Assembly: GCF_041381155.1 (NCBI RefSeq)
Contig: NC_091143.1
Coordinates: 26,687,695 to 26,751,694, forward strand
Length of the DNA: 64,000 bases
Origin: Argopecten irradians
Lineage: Eukaryota; Mollusca; Bivalvia; Pectinida; Pectinidae
Direction: 5' to 3'
Shown here: positions 1 through 14,776 of the stretch, piece by piece
How positions within the stretch are numbered: position 1 is the first letter of the stretch
How the letters are laid out: each line of letters begins with the position of its first letter
Program-made: the position numbers and the translations under genes
Notes under the pieces: model-generated
Database searches by the model: none
Told to the model about the DNA's origin: nothing
The model's input: only the letters and a program-made list of their open reading frames with translations

Positions 1-3000
1 AGCATTCATAATTAAAGACCGACCTCACATATACAAACTGTATTCACATGCATTAACCAGACAATATCAAATATGAGAAAATTATATTGCAACGTTACTT
101 AGCATAAAACTGCAATGTAAACTTGATTAATATCTATTACTATAAGTTAAAATGAACAAATGAGAACCTTCCAAATGACAGTATTAGTCGTGTTAATTAT
201 TGAATAAATACTATGATTATGAGAAGAAATTCATTACCTAACACCCTATAGGCTATGTCAAATGTTTGTGAAATGTGGTAATTCGAGTCTATTTTACCTC
301 CATTATTACTACAAGTTACTTTGTTTACCCTTTAGTGGCGAATACACTCAAAGAGGAAGATGTAGCTCTCACAAAAATCATGTGATCTAATTTTCTAGCC
401 ATGTATGGTAATGATCTATATACTTTCAATGAGAACCGATGTAGAATTGAAGCTCGTTTCATTCTAAATACCTAATATGTTTTTTGTAATATAGGCAGTA
501 AAGCTAAAAATAGTCAACTTCATTCACAGACTATGTAAACCCTTATGCCATCAAACATTAGAACGAGGACAATACTATGACATTATCAATGGTAAACCTA
601 TTAAACGCTCAAACTCAATGTAAGCTAATTAGCCTAACTCAACATTTGCCCTTTTATCAGTCAATTCATACACTAAATTACACTCAGCATTGTACTTGAA
701 TAGTGTCATGCAACAAAAACATTAAGGCGTGAAAAGACAAACTGATCTGACGTAATGTTTGCATACAACGCGGACACTAAATTCGTCAAAAAGGCCTTGA
801 AAGCTCGAAATTGTAATGCATGTGTACACGAAAATGTATATCATAACAGTTAGAGGTGATTATTTTTAAAAAAAAAAGGGAAAAAAAACTGTGAATAGTG
901 TCTAAGATGTTATTCGATCTCAATACTCATGGCAAAATTGTCTTCAGTTTTGTCTACATTTATGAATATTTGTAATCTACGTCCGAAATATGTGCCATTT
1001 TGTATAAACCCGGAAGTAGAGTAGAAACTATCTGGCATTTTGTTTGAAACCTTTCCGTATTACAGGAAATGGATGTATAAACTATGTACAAATTAAATCA
1101 AATACATTTAAGGAAACGGGAAATGTGCTGGAAATGAAATTCATCAAACTCAATTGAAAGAAATATGATTTTCCTTTAATGTTATCATCAATTTACACAA
1201 ATATTATGGATTGCCATAATGTGTCCTTGTATACCCTTTTAGAATGGAATACAGGAACTGTCAATCAATTTTGGAACTCATAAGGACATATGTAGATCAA
1301 TGGAAAGGAATTAGACCAATATATTAATGATCAAATAAATATATTTTTCTATTATCTCTCGTTCATGTTTTTCAATTTGCTAAAGCTTTGTCCCTTCATC
1401 CTTGAGAAGAAATCATAGCAATCCCATCTTTTTATTCCGATGATTAACTTCCGATATGGCCTTTAATACGAGGTTAAATATCATAATATTGTATCTTAAC
1501 GTTTTTTATTTCTAAAAATTAGAAATTTGCATAGAGCGTGAAGGTTAGATTTTTGTGTTTGTCTTTCGACTAGAAAAGTCCATGTTTTTGTCATAGAGGA
1601 TTGTTATTAGTACTATTTATAAGAAGGAATTTGGAAATGCGTTTGCTCGTAAGTCTATTAAATGTAACGTATATACATTTCTATTTAATGTAAATCTCAA
1701 TTGATGATCATTAAAATGTCATTTATTGCTTTTACTGGTTCGTGCAGAATATGGCTAATACAAAACTACACTTAAATTACTTATGGTAGTCTATAAACGA
1801 GATAGATGTCAATGTTCAAAGTAACTTTATAATGCGATTTGGCTCCGTCATATCGTATTACTTTAACTCTCAAAGTGACTATTATGGTTTGCTCAAGGCC
1901 CAGGCTAAGTTACAAGATATCTCCCTTTTCAATAACATTGCAGATATACTTACAGTATAATGAATTGTACTTTAGCATAAACGGCATTGAGCCATTCGTA
2001 ATGACCCTACTTAAAACAGCAAATATGTATTAAAGAGGTTTGTGGTTGACAAACAATTGCGAACACAAAACCAACTATCGAATACTTATGTCACAGCATG
2101 AAATCACCGTAACGTCATATAATTTCAAAACATCATTTTGATGTAAAGTGGAAATAGGTAATTTATAATAATCAATATCAATATTGGTAATTAACATAGG
2201 GCAAAGAAGTTATTTTTAATTGATACTTCATTTGTCATTTGTCATTAATTGGTAATTCATACAAATAGCAGTGGTATTATATTGTTTCTACTCAGTAGTC
2301 ATGAGTTACATCATATACGACAAGACAACCAATACAACGGTATTGCCACCATGTCTTTAACCTGTAAAAGTAAGTGTTTTTATAAATACATAAGTCAATA
2401 ACTTTGACAATCAAATTACTTTTTATAGCTTAATAACGGTGGTTGTTAGGCAATATGTATGTAATTGTTCTCATTTACTTTTTTCGAATTGATGAACAGA
2501 TCTAAAACGTATATGTCTTGATGAAATATAATATGTCATTCGCTCTATTTGTGTATATTGTATGAAATTGAATTTGCAAATTTTCTAATCCGTTTTGGTT
2601 GGTTGACAGAAATACATTCTACATAAACTACTTTTCTCGTTGTCACGTCACAATTTCCCAACATCATAAATATTCGAATAATAACAATAACAATTGTTAC
2701 TATAATTCAGGTAAAGTAACAAATAAACATATATGTGTCAGTGTGGTTGGACATAATGATATCATTACATAGATACATCAAAAATGTACATTTACATAGT
2801 TATAAAAGGAACTTATCACACATTTATAACAAAGTTATGTGACAATTTTAAAAATTCTATGCCTTTACACTTCTCCAAATGACATAAGATAAATAAAAAA
2901 GAGACATATATTTACTATTTAGAAACGTCATGACATTAAGAAAGATGTTTGTTATTTTCTCGTTTAATATTGTCAGGGAGATCCTTCCGGTCTTTTGCAG

Positions 3001-6000
3001 TGCTCTCAAAGAAAGTGCGGGATTCTTGTCCTTTCACGTTTTTAATAATTAAAGTTCATAGAACTAAATTTTGTATTTTATTCTTTGTCTATGATGTAAA
3101 TGATTCTTTAGATAAAATGACATTTATTTTGTACAGTATTAAAAACATCATTGAGTTTCAGCTGTTTTACCCTGAATGTTACATTCAGCATATTAGGTGT
3201 GACGTCATCATGTCGTTGTGCGATCGTTTCTTGATATACAAACTGCTGTTGACACCGACCGTGTCTTGCTGACGGAATCCGTTGCATTTTCCCTACAGTT
3301 GTATACAATCAACCAGAGAAATCTATAATTTTGTATTGTGTTATGTAGACCAAGTATCCTACCGTAAATTATGTCAATTAGATTCACCAGGGACAATAAA
3401 GGGGAAACTATTAAAATCTGTGTAATTCTTACTTCACTTATATGATTTTATTAATATATCAAAAATCTGCATTATATATTATCTATATAGATGAATGTTT
3501 GATTGTTTTGTTTTCGATTGTAGGTTACAGTCATATACATACTAAAATAACCAGTTATAATATATATGATTGTATCACTGTACCTGTAACTGAAAATATA
3601 AACATTGATACCTGGCCACACTTCAACAACATTCCTTAAAACAGAAACAAAACAGAAACAAAGAAAGGGAATTTCAAACCGTTGAACGGAAACATCTCCG
3701 TAGATCTCCTCAAAAGCGTCTGGTGGGAAATATATATGTACATATGTACAAAGTTAAGTAAGGGTATGTTGCCAAATTTTGTATCCTTTATTGTGTTCAT
3801 GTCTGCTTAATTAAGGAATGTCTTTATAACAAGTCATAACTAAGTTATGCTTTCTTTATGCAACACATTGTAAGCTTATTAATTCTTAAACTAATATGAT
3901 TATTACAATAATGCATGTTGTACACTGACGCCAATATGAAATCAATTTCTAAAGAATAGTTATTTTGAATTGTAAAACTGATCCAATATGTACGACATAC
4001 GTAAGAAGAATTGAAATATAAATCTATGAGTTAATCTTAATAGTAGCCACATGAACTATGTCAGGTTTATATATTTTGACTTCACACTGATTTAAACCTT
4101 ATATTATGGTCACACTACTACTGTAAGGGCCATTTAAACGACTTGCGTGTGAATGATAGGAATCAGTCTGAGCAGGATATGTTTACTTACGTAATCTAGA
4201 TCAACGCTAAACAAAGGGATTAAACGAGATCATATCGGGAGTCACCAAATTAGCACCCATCTTGTCATCACAGACACCGGTGGTATAGTTTATTACATTA
4301 AACAGTCAGTCTGACTAATTGATCAAGTGTATGTTCTTAAGTTTGCCGCCGTTAATCGTATGTATTCAGACAAGCGTTTGATCAAGTCATTATGTAGCTG
4401 TCAAATACTTGTCATATAAACAGTGCATGTTGTTATTGATATTGCATGTCATGTTGCGTTTGCACATACGAATGAATACGTGCATTTTAAAAAAACAATG
4501 CTGTTTCTCGTATGGCTTGACATGTGTTGAGGTTTTTGTGCTCTTGACAGCTATAAGGTTAATTATAGGCATAAAGACAGTTGACCGGCTGCACTTTAAA
4601 CCTTACGTCGGAAATCATTATCTCAATTGCGAAATAAACGGACATGTCAGAAGAGATTTCAAATCTTCGTAAATGTAAATTGCTGACATGTCCGGATGGT
4701 TTGAAATGATTCACAATGAAAGAGCAGAGTAACCAATTGGCCAACTTAACTTTACTCACATTTATACTTTGTCACCTCAGAGGTACTTTGTGATAAATCA
4801 AGGATTGATGACGTTACTATAATATCTGTATTTTCATATTTCTTAGTTATCTGCCTTGCGGATAGGAATTCATTGTGACTTCGTTTTTTTGAGTATATAG
4901 CATCATACGTTTTAGAGAAATGCTCGCAAGAGAACATCACAATGCATACCTTCGCCTAAGTGAGGTAGCTCTGTAATATACAAAAAAATGATATCAGATA
5001 AAACTCCAACGGTTGACACACAATTATACACGCACACTTATGTATCGTTAACGATATCTAGATGTTTAAAGTATTTGTTAAACTACCGCTGATTTTGCCG
5101 TTTTGTAACATGGTTGCAAACCTTACAGCTACATATCTAAGTTAACGTATCGTCATTCCGTACGGTTTTATGTATAATATTGTTCTATATTTGGACATCA
5201 AAGAGAAACGAGTGTTGAGACCTTCACATTGCCTCCATCCCTATTACCGTGTGTATGTCCCTGACATGTTTAGTCTTTTTTTCTTGAATTAAAACAACAT
5301 TGCACGTGCTGTCCATGAAGATAATATCAAAAGTATGAAATTTATAGAGAAAACTAATTGCATATGATGTCATCACTTTGACAGGGTGCTTTCAAATATC
5401 AATATAGATTTAAAGATGTTTTTTTCAGTACCATATTTTTGTAAATGGACCCAGCCATTATTATTCCCTTTTCAATCATAAATGGAAAACAAATCGTAAT
5501 TTTCAAGGACAATTGTTTCTTGAGTGTTTTGTGTCACATTAAACATAACTCAGACACATCTTGAAATCCAGAAGCATTTTAATGGTTATTCAAAAGGACT
5601 CATCTGATGTCAATGAAATCTAAACTCTTTGAGCAAACAGACATTTCCATGATCCAACTGTTAATTGACGACATCATCTAGTTTTACAAAATTGTTTTCA
5701 AGATCATGTGACAAGTTTTCATTCCGAAACAGGTTCGGTGATGGTAATTGAAAAAACAAATTGTTATGATTTTTGAAGTACCATTAAAATGCTATATACC
5801 ACACCTGAATATCGAATTCATATTACGTATTAAACATTTGAACATGATATCGTTTTTACGCAATTGTCGGACTCTGACTATTCTTTGAGGCTGTCTTTTC
5901 ATGCTAATAATTAATATCTAACAAAATATCATATTTGGAAGAGACTGGAGAGATTTTATTTATTTATTTATTTGTCGAATGAAAAGGAAATTAAATACTC

Positions 6001-6203
6001 TCTCAATGATGTATGCATGTTAAATAAAATCATATAAAAGCAGATATCGGATTATTACTCGTGTAGGAACATGCTAGATATTAATTGCTATCTACATGGA
6101 GAAGATAAATGGCTCACGATTATACATATCTGTTTTCATTGATTAAATCAGCATATAAAATCTGATTCATGAATTCGTTATTATCGGTTGTCAGAATTAT
6201 ATT
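1..6203. other. Intergenic, no gene recognised
   Basis: AT-rich DNA with only short ORFs (under about 110 codons) on either strand. None resembles a known family, shows exon-like composition, or sits between convincing splice sites. The one structure noted is a small nested hairpin at 4639-4694, with 12-bp arms reading CGGACATGTCAG and its complement. Confidence 0.6.
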
Positions 6204-6905
6204 ACATCTGTCAAAATGTCGTACCTGTCAGTGAACGATTATAAAATACCGTGATTGGATTTATTGAATTCAAATTTGATGGTATAACCGTGGAAAATTC
6301 ATTAATGTTCCTTTGAACACGTCGAGTGGATCTTCTCATTATCTACATTAGTGAATGTATCGGCTTATTACCATCGGTGTCAAAGATAATTGATTTCAAC
6401 GCGTAAAATACGATATTAGCGTAGGAAAGCTTATAAGAACAATCTTTATCATTCATTGAAGATGCTTATATATCATAGTATCGATATTAAGGACATACCA
6501 TTATTATTCTTTCCTAATCTTTATCATTCATTGAAGATGCTTATATATCATAGTATCGATATTAAGGACATACCATTATTATTCTTTCCTAACATCTGTC
6601 AAAATGTCGTACCTGTCAGTGAACGATTATAAAATACCGTGATTGGATTTATTGAATTCAAATTTGATGGTATAACCGTGGAAAATTCATTAATGTTCCT
6701 TTGAACACGTCGAGTGGATCTTCTCATTATCTACATTAGTGAATGTATCGGCTTATTACCATCGGTGTCAAAGATAATTGATTTCAACGCGTAAAATACG
6801 ATATTAGCGTAGGAAAGCTTATAAGAACAATCTTTATCATTCATTGAAGATGCTTATATATCATAGTATCGATATTAAGGACATACCATTATTATTCTTT
6901 CCTAA
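6204..6905. repeat. Exact block duplication A-B-B-A-B
   Basis: Block A (239 bp, 6204-6442) is followed by block B (75 bp, 6443-6517) and a second B (6518-6592, sharing its last base with the next A). A then recurs at 6592-6830 and B at 6831-6905. By eye I find no mismatch between the two A copies, 388 bp apart, or among the three B copies. No coding potential is apparent. Exact identity points to a very recent event or to an assembly join error. Confidence 0.93.
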
Positions 6906-8082
6906 TTTAATTGATAATCCATTTGATTTTGTTGCAAAGTTGTATGCCATACACACGCACATGGATATTTCTTCATACAATGTATGTCTGAAAGTATTTC
7001 AGATATTTCAAATATTTGCTATTTTTATGTTCAATTAAAAGTGTATTTTTATATACTTTGGTCAAACATTTAATCTCGGAAACTAATACCGATATATCTT
7101 TATGAACAGAATAATGATATCAATTGCAAATTATACACAAATATTAGTCAAATAAAATATCGATTGTCTCAATCAGACAACACTACCTATTTCTTGATTG
7201 ACACGTTGATAAATTAACTATGTGATATGTGTCTTTATTCAAAGCTGTATAAAAATATGAAAAACATTTCACCTTTTTGAATACCAATTAATTGTTTGTA
7301 TATTCAGTATATTACAGTCACTTAAACAGTATCAACTGATATTTCGGAATTCGTTTTTAAACTTTATGTTTGTTAAAAAGGTTCATTTGCTTGCTTAAGC
7401 TCAACGCAATGCATGCGAGTGGGACGATTGGTTTGTCTTTTACCAGTTTAAGACATTAAGAAGTGTCTTTTGTAGTTTCGCGAGATAACTCGAACTTGGA
7501 TTCACACGTTACACAAATAATTTTACAAACGTACCTGCATATAGGAATTTACGACTGTCAGTAGGTGTACGTGATCGTAAATATATGTAATTGCGAATAA
7601 CTTTAAGTTTGAAACAACGTTGACGCGAACTTATGTATACAGGATAATATACAATTTACTATAGTCAGTATACCTTACCAATCATTCATGCTTACGACAA
7701 AAGACAATGAGCTAACAAAATGGAGTGTCAATGTTCATCAAGGGATATATTCCTCACATCGTTTCTTTGATACCTCATTCAGTTACAAAGGTGATACCAA
7801 GTCACTTGGGCTTCTCCAATACATGATTACAAGTACACCTACATTTAAGTACCAAACCAGTTGAAACCTTTTCTGTGTTTTGTAACAGATAATCACACCA
7901 AGACGGTTTCTTTTTTTTAGTTTTTTTTTTATTGTTGACAAATTTGATGCATACCCCTGTCAGTTGCAAATGCTTCACCCGTTTGTGTACTTACATAAAT
8001 AGCCAATGCATTATACAAGGGAATAAACATGGTATAAATACACTTCAACATATCACGGAATGTATTTTGACAGCGTACAATG
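6906..8082. other. Intergenic, nothing recognised
   Basis: AT-rich sequence with no ORF or RNA gene that I can support. Confidence 0.6.
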
Positions 8083-8424
8083 TAACATGATGAATTTATA
8101 CGAATTCATATGTGCATAACATGATGATTTATATGAATTGATATGAGCATAACATGATGATTTATATGAATTGATATGAGCATAACATGATGATTTATAT
8201 GAATTGATATGAGCATAACATGATGATTTATATGAATTGATATGAGCATAACATGATGATTTATATGAATTGATATGAGCATAACATGATGATTTATATG
8301 AATTGATATGAGCATAACATGATGATTTATATGAATTGATATGAGCATAACATGATGATTTATATGAATTGATATGAGCATAACATGATGATTTATATGA
8401 ATTGATATGAGCATAACATGATGA
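8083..8424. repeat. 33-bp minisatellite, about 10 copies
   Basis: Nine near-identical 33-bp units start at 8115 and every 33 bp after that. A diverged unit precedes them (8083-8114) and a partial unit follows (8412-8424). The unit contains CATAACATGATGATTTATAT. Because 33 is divisible by three, two reverse-strand frames stay open as 11-residue repeats. Those frames are a by-product of the period and not evidence of a gene. Confidence 0.95.
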
Positions 8425-11400
8425 ATACATATGAATATATATAGATCGAAGTGTGGCAAATTAATTTAAGTATACTGATGCGCAATCATGTTTAATTTTA
8501 TTGATAACAGTATACCGGCTTCAAATCATTATCTTACTAATGCTTTGTTAATTGATTGGTTTTGATTACGCTATTTTAACAGCAAGTGTCATCATAAACT
8601 GGCCTCGGCGCTTGATGTGTCTCATTGCGATATATTCTTGTCCATTTTGTATTGCTTACACTGAATAATACTGGCCTATCACCAGAAAACCTTCTTCACA
8701 ATCATGCAAAATATCATTATAATCTGAATCGTCATTTTCCAATGACTTGTCATTACTGAAGCTATAATGGTTTTTTAATTTCATCACATCTTCCTTGAAA
8801 AGCAACGTTGAATGTGAAAATTATTCAGACATACAAAACGACCTTTACAAGATAATTTGAATGTCATTTACTGTCTCAAACGGAAATGTTTCCTGTGTAG
8901 CTGGCTAGCTAGCGTGTTCCCCGTAGTGTATGGTAAATGGCGACAGTGGTTTTATGGATACGGGTCCATTGTGACTTGAAACGCCATTTAAAATACCAAA
9001 TATCGACTGTGGTACTGAACTGGCCACGAAATGCTACTAAACCGAGAAATAAAATAGCATATGAATGCGTTTGAATTAGATTTTTCACTTTCTCACATTT
9101 TGTTTCAAAAGGCGTGATTTTGAAATCTCAGATATTTCTTGGCAAGAAGTACATGTTGAAATATACATTACTTCTCCCTGAGTTCTAGGCCAATATGCTG
9201 GATCTTAATGATCTTAGGCGTTTTGAAAGATGCTACACCGCTGACAAATGGTATTCTTTCTTTATCAAAAAACAGAAGAAAATTAATATTTTTTCTTCAG
9301 TTGCAAACGTTACTTACTTTACATCATTACCACCGTTGAAAAGCTTGAGCATCTAATTTTACTTTATATTAATAAAATAATTGCGTCCCGAAAAATCCAT
9401 GACCCATGACACTATATTCTACATTTTTGTATGGAATAAAGTTCTGTCTGCAGATGCATTTAAAGTATTATTTTATTAAAAACTATCTTATTTTTTGTGT
9501 TAATTAGACATACATCTACATGAGTAAACACCAATTATTGCTCAAATGATGAGTATCGTTTATGCTACGTCGACAACGGATATCTTTAACTAATGAATAG
9601 TTATTGTTTTTAAATCGAGGAATGAAGAATATCAGTTAATCAAAGTTCCATAGGATGTTTCAATGTATTTACATAATTTGGCTTGAAAAATGCGATTTTC
9701 ACTACACCTCAATACATTTTATAGATATATCAATTGCTAATATACAATTTGAAATGCTCTCTATGAGATTTATTCCATGATCATGTTTCCCTTTTGAGTT
9801 TCGCCTGGCTGTTTACTGAAGGTATTCCAAAGTAAATAAAAATCTATTATTGCTACAACATGTAAATAGCCGTTAGTAATCTAAACGGAAGTCAGATCTC
9901 TTTCATTAAGCGTTTCCCTCGTGCTATCGAATGCTTCCTGTAGCCTTTGAGGACATATGTACACGATTTGTGGTTAGTTTAAATAGTATATATATATTGT
10001 TATTACTATGCATGTGTGTGGTTCCATTTATTTGCCACGAGGCTGTTACATGATAAAGCAGGTTCTTTGAGTTGTTACACAAACCTTAAAGTCAAGCTGA
10101 AAGCGATAGGAATTGATTTAGTTATCTGTTTACATGCTCTTTGATATATCTGCTCCAGAAATTGTTTTATCTCTGTTCTGTGTCAGACAAAGCAATATTA
10201 ATTTCATATATTATGGTTAACATATGCGCATTAGTGGGGTTGTATAAATACATCTTAATTACGATCTTTGAAATTATATCATACTCACGTTGATGTGTTT
10301 TTGTGTCTTATATTGTATGGATTTCTCTGGTTAAACATAAAGTTATGGAGAATATTCTAAAACGAATAAAACATATACACATCTGAGAATGAAATAATAC
10401 AAATGTCACAAAACTTAACAGAGACATATCGAATGCTAAACATAACTTCTTTCTCGTTTTAAGTTGCTTCCTTATAGGTACTGAACATGGCGTTGATTGA
10501 AGGCGCTTTATTCAAAACCAGCAATATATGATCCCTAGATTTCGTCTCTCTCATGGGTCGACATATGCTTTTGTGGAGATTAATTATCAAGTTACATGTC
10601 CATGTTCAAATATCAAATGTTTAAGCGACAAATCGTTACAGTGAAATTCTCTCGGAATATAATTTTAAATTTGGTTTAAAAATCTTTGTCTCTACTACAT
10701 GTCTGATTCTTACCCTCAGTCTCAAGCTAGGTGGAGATAATCTAGTAAAGAACTCTAAAAGTCTAATCAACAACTTTAGGTATGGTGGTCAGTCTACGTT
10801 TCGATATAAATTTCTGTTTTTGCAACCTTGCTAGTTTCATTTTAAAAGCAGTTTTTTTCTGAAAGTTCTACCTATATATGCAAATCAAATGAATTTTGCT
10901 TTTTACTGTGAATTACCGTAACTTATGGTGAATTTGATATGTGTAAATAAAAACAAAAATAATTCATCAGAACACGGCGATCACTCCTTACCAATGTGTA
11001 TTCACTGTATCCTAAATAGGTACTATTGATGTGGTTCCGGTTATTGGTGTGTACCAGGAATCCGAATCAGAACACCCCGCCCACTTCTGCGAGTCTATAT
11101 AGTTTCGCAAAAAATGACGAGGTGATCCGATTGCAGGTATTCTTGCCACTATAAAATGCTAGGTTATTGAATCATCCTGTCACAAAAACTAAGTTAGAAA
11201 CCCCTATATATGTCACACACTACTAACAATGAGGGAACTTAAGTTTACATCGTCGGGTCCAAGATAAAATCATGAACAGGTGCATGTCCATGCCTAGGGG
11301 CAGTGGACAGGACTCCGAGAAAATAAGGTTAAATATTTAGGATTAGATGTCTGAAGTGGGAATAGTGAATAGGCTTTAATACTGCTTTAATCCACCAAAT

Positions 11401-14400
11401 TTGTCGTAACTAAAATCCTCGTCTTGGTTTCTCTGTTCTACAACAGCAATCAAACTGCCATATATCGAGTTGCACTAAAGTCAATTACTTTGCATGCCGC
11501 AATGGTTCTTCCCATATAGGTTCGTTTGCATGTTATATACCCATAAGGAACGTATAGCAAACATTTGAATACAATAAGGAAATATTCATATCAGGAAATC
11601 TTGTGTGATGTTGAAATACTGTAGACATGCTTTGTACTTTAACTTCTTTATTTTATAGCCTTTTCGTTTTCCTGTATCGTTTAGATCAAGTTAATGACAC
11701 GATCTGGCAACAGATTCTCTCTAATACCACTAGCAAATCAACAACTAGATAGCCGATAGTGCAGCACTTGGCACAATCTAAAACTTGGCAATGATATACA
11801 ATGAGAAGACCCTCTGTTGGTTTCAAGCAAGCTTTTATTAGCGTATCAAGAAATGTGACACACACAGAACTGATACTGCTGTGAGACATTTTCATGCACG
11901 CTGCATTAAATGATAGATTGTATTTCACCATTAAGAATATCCGATACAAGTGCCTAACATCAATTTTATAATTGAGGTCACCTGCTGCTGTCTAACAGGT
12001 TGTAATGCACCCAGCGTGCTACTACAAACATTGTATAGATTTTTCAGACGTGATAGATCATACTCGATGTTTCAAAGTAGAGGGAAATATATTTGATTGC
12101 TTTAGCGAGACTGTTTTTATGGAAAACGCAACTAAATGTTGTGTCATTTTTCATTGCCAGTTTCTGTTAAGATTTGATGCTGAGAATAATGCAGCGCCGA
12201 GTGTATAGCAATTTGATAGTAACATAATTAATTAATTGACGCCAGAGAGATGGGAATTACCTCATTTTTCACTGTTCATTTTCTTAAACCTTTAAATAGG
12301 GCCCTTTAGATTATCATCATTAGTCTAAAACCGGTTTATAGCAAGCATTCAATGACAGAGACGCCGACCGGTTCTTGGTGGTTAATTGTAGCAATATTTT
12401 ACAAACTCAACAAAAAAGTAAAAGAGTATTAAACAATTAAACTGAATCAAAATTATTTAGAATGAGACTTTAACAGGGTTATCGCTATATTTGTGCGACA
12501 TAACAGGTATATCATTTTACTATTTTGCGGAGAAATATAATTAACAAAAATGAATCCAAAAATTTTCACCTGCAGGTAAAAATGAAGTGTTTAATTATTA
12601 ATTTCCTACTTGATTCGCCCTGGAGATGTTGTAAGAAATGCATACGCGGAATAAAGTGGACGCGAAAAGTGTATCCAGTACTCGATTTTGCTTTTAAAAT
12701 GCATCCAATTCAGAAATATAGTGCTGACATCTCATTTATTTTGAAAACCAATGGAGCAAATATCCTTGTCAGCAGTTTTATTTGCAAGCTCAATTGCAAT
12801 TTTATCGTTCCATGCAGACGTTCCCATGAATCACCATCGAGGTATTTGGTTTAATGGATATAAAAAACAAACCTGAAGCCATCAAATCTACATCTATTGC
12901 GTCATACTAATTAATTACACTGCTGCAATCATGGGAATGCCTCAAACTCGATACTATCAAAACTCTTTTCAGATCCAATGTTTTTCACTTACTAATGAAA
13001 TAAAAGAAACCTTTTGGGAAGAACAATTTCTGTTTATTCCTTTTGTATGTATCTTTGTCTTGACTTTCCACATAAATAATCCTATAAGCTTACGCTTCGA
13101 CTAATGACATAGGAGTAACCGACTACTGAAATACACGTATACCAAGATGTTGATAAACTGTTACGTCAACACACAAAAAGATTTCTTGGCCCTGATTCAA
13201 AGGAGGCCGAAGATGTGATCTATAAACAAACTAATTGAATAAAAGGGATTTTATTCCGGAATCCTGCAAATCGATATTTCTCATCAACATGTGAAACCAT
13301 TTTTCTTTCAGCTGTGCTCCAACCATGTTGGTCGAAAAATAAGGAAATAAACGTTTTGAAGATTTCACCCATAGAAACTACAATGGTTGCATTGGTACAT
13401 TGAGCACAATATATAATATAAAACATAACAGATCTATCGAAACCAACACACCGTGGTCTTTAAAGTTTCTTCTCCTGCTTTATGAAGGGAGCAGTACCGC
13501 AGATTTTGCAGTTGTCGGTACATGTATATTGTGATAGCTGATTCAGCAAGATATCACTATAAATAGGGCAATAGTCCAACTATTGGAATATGACATAACA
13601 TAAATACACCACAGTCTCCAAATCATACACACACAACAGGGCAGGCCGTTCTTTAATGACGCTAGTTGTTAATTCCAATCAAGCAATCGGCCAAGACAAT
13701 ATCAAATAGAAGGTAGAAAATGAAATTACAAAGAATGGAACAAATCCTCATTGACGTTTTCCTTCATTTTTACTCTCAATACACGAAATGTAAGAGCAAT
13801 AAGTCAAGTAATGAAGTCAATAGTACGCATGGTTTCTTTTGCGATGCATATTATAGCGTTGGGATTCATCAATAGCCTCTTCCCTGAGTAAATGCGACGT
13901 AGCACATGTATTAACCATGCGGTCAGTAAGTTCCTTAGTGAATGTCACAGACATTGCTTCAGCTGTAAAACAGCATATTTTATACCGGAAAGTCGACAGC
14001 ATTGACATATGCAAGGTAAAGTTAGCCAAATAGCCCACGCAACTATCATAAAATTACCATTGCTTTAAAACTTCACGACACCGTTACATGGTTAAAGACG
14101 GAAAAATTAAATTACGACGTCAGACCTGGAATGTTTCCAGCAATGTGATATTCTTGATAGAATCTGCATCAATACCTAAATACGCACGATGACGTCTTCC
14201 GCTATTTTGAATGCGACATAAATTAAAGGCTTGAATGCAAAAATACTTTCTTGAAGTGTACATATATGATACTTGTTTCCATTTACCGAGCCTTTGGACT
14301 ACCTTCTTTTTTCTAAAAGAGTACTGTTGCTTGGCATCGTGTCTTTTAATAACTTTCTACGATTGAGCCCTACCTACAGCTGACTTAGTCTACATTATAA

Positions 14401-14450
14401 ATCTATCCCTGGGTATTTCTCTGTACAACAAGAATTTGTTCTTACATGAA
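8425..14450. other. Intergenic, one MITE and no gene recognised
   Basis: Apart from the MITE copy at 9226-9587, nothing is recognisable. Short ORFs at 11686-11949 (-), 12005-12208 (+), 12525-12854 (+) and 13817-14038 (-) have no recognisable domain and no matching splice structure. Upstream regulatory sequence for the receptor gene that starts at 14821 may lie in the last few kilobases, but I cannot identify it. Confidence 0.5.
9226..9587 (+). mobile_element. MITE copy 1 (dispersed family with inverted ends)
   Basis: This copy of about 362 bp has a left end close to AAAGATGCTCCACCGCTGAC and an imperfect inverted right end (...CGGATATCTTT). The interior shares blocks with copies 2-5, including an ATGGTATT stretch near the left end, TTACTTTAC, a CCCGAAAA block and CAAATGATGA near the right end. 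It carries no ORF, which fits a non-autonomous element. The right flank reads TTAA and the left flank TTGA. Confidence 0.85.
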
Positions 14451-14731
14451 CTTGTAATGACCATTTTAATTGGCTTGAACATTTAGTTTATCAGTCCATC
14501 TAGAGGACAATGTCCGTTGTATCGTCGCTTCTCAATGGCTGATACAACAGAGTAACGTAAACTTTATGCGTGAATTAATTTAGGATGTTGACGGGATTAT
14601 ATAAAGTAAACGAATTATTGCTTTAATGTTATGGAGATATAACACATAAATCAAAGCGGTTTATTTACAGTACACTCTGATATTTATGTTATATCTCCAG
14701 AACATAAAAAATCTATTCAAATTAAGACTTG
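14451..14731. repeat. Foldback repeat family, copy A
   Basis: This element of about 280 bp is related to the copy at 21020-21360. Shared segments include CATTTTAATTGGCTT versus CATTTTCATTGGCTT near the left end, CGGTTTATT and TACACTC in the middle, and ATCTATTCA at the right end. It contains a hairpin with arms of about 27 bp (14628-14655 and 14679-14706) centred on GGAGATATAAC. It ends about 90 bp upstream of the receptor start codon, so it probably lies in or next to the promoter or 5' UTR intron. Confidence 0.75.
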
Positions 14732-14776
14732 TTTAAACCAATTTTATATGCTTTATCTGTTTTATTTTGCAGGGCA

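Noticed and set aside
8083..8424. CRISPR-like array
   Set aside because: Units are contiguous with no unique spacers, and the context is a spliced animal genome.
8053..8459. Two overlapping reverse-strand ORFs with 11-residue repeats
   Set aside because: They fall entirely on the 33-bp minisatellite. Two frames are open at once and neither has flanking gene structure.
12525..12854. 109-residue forward ORF
   Set aside because: No similarity recognised, no promoter or splice context. Length is within chance for this much sequence.
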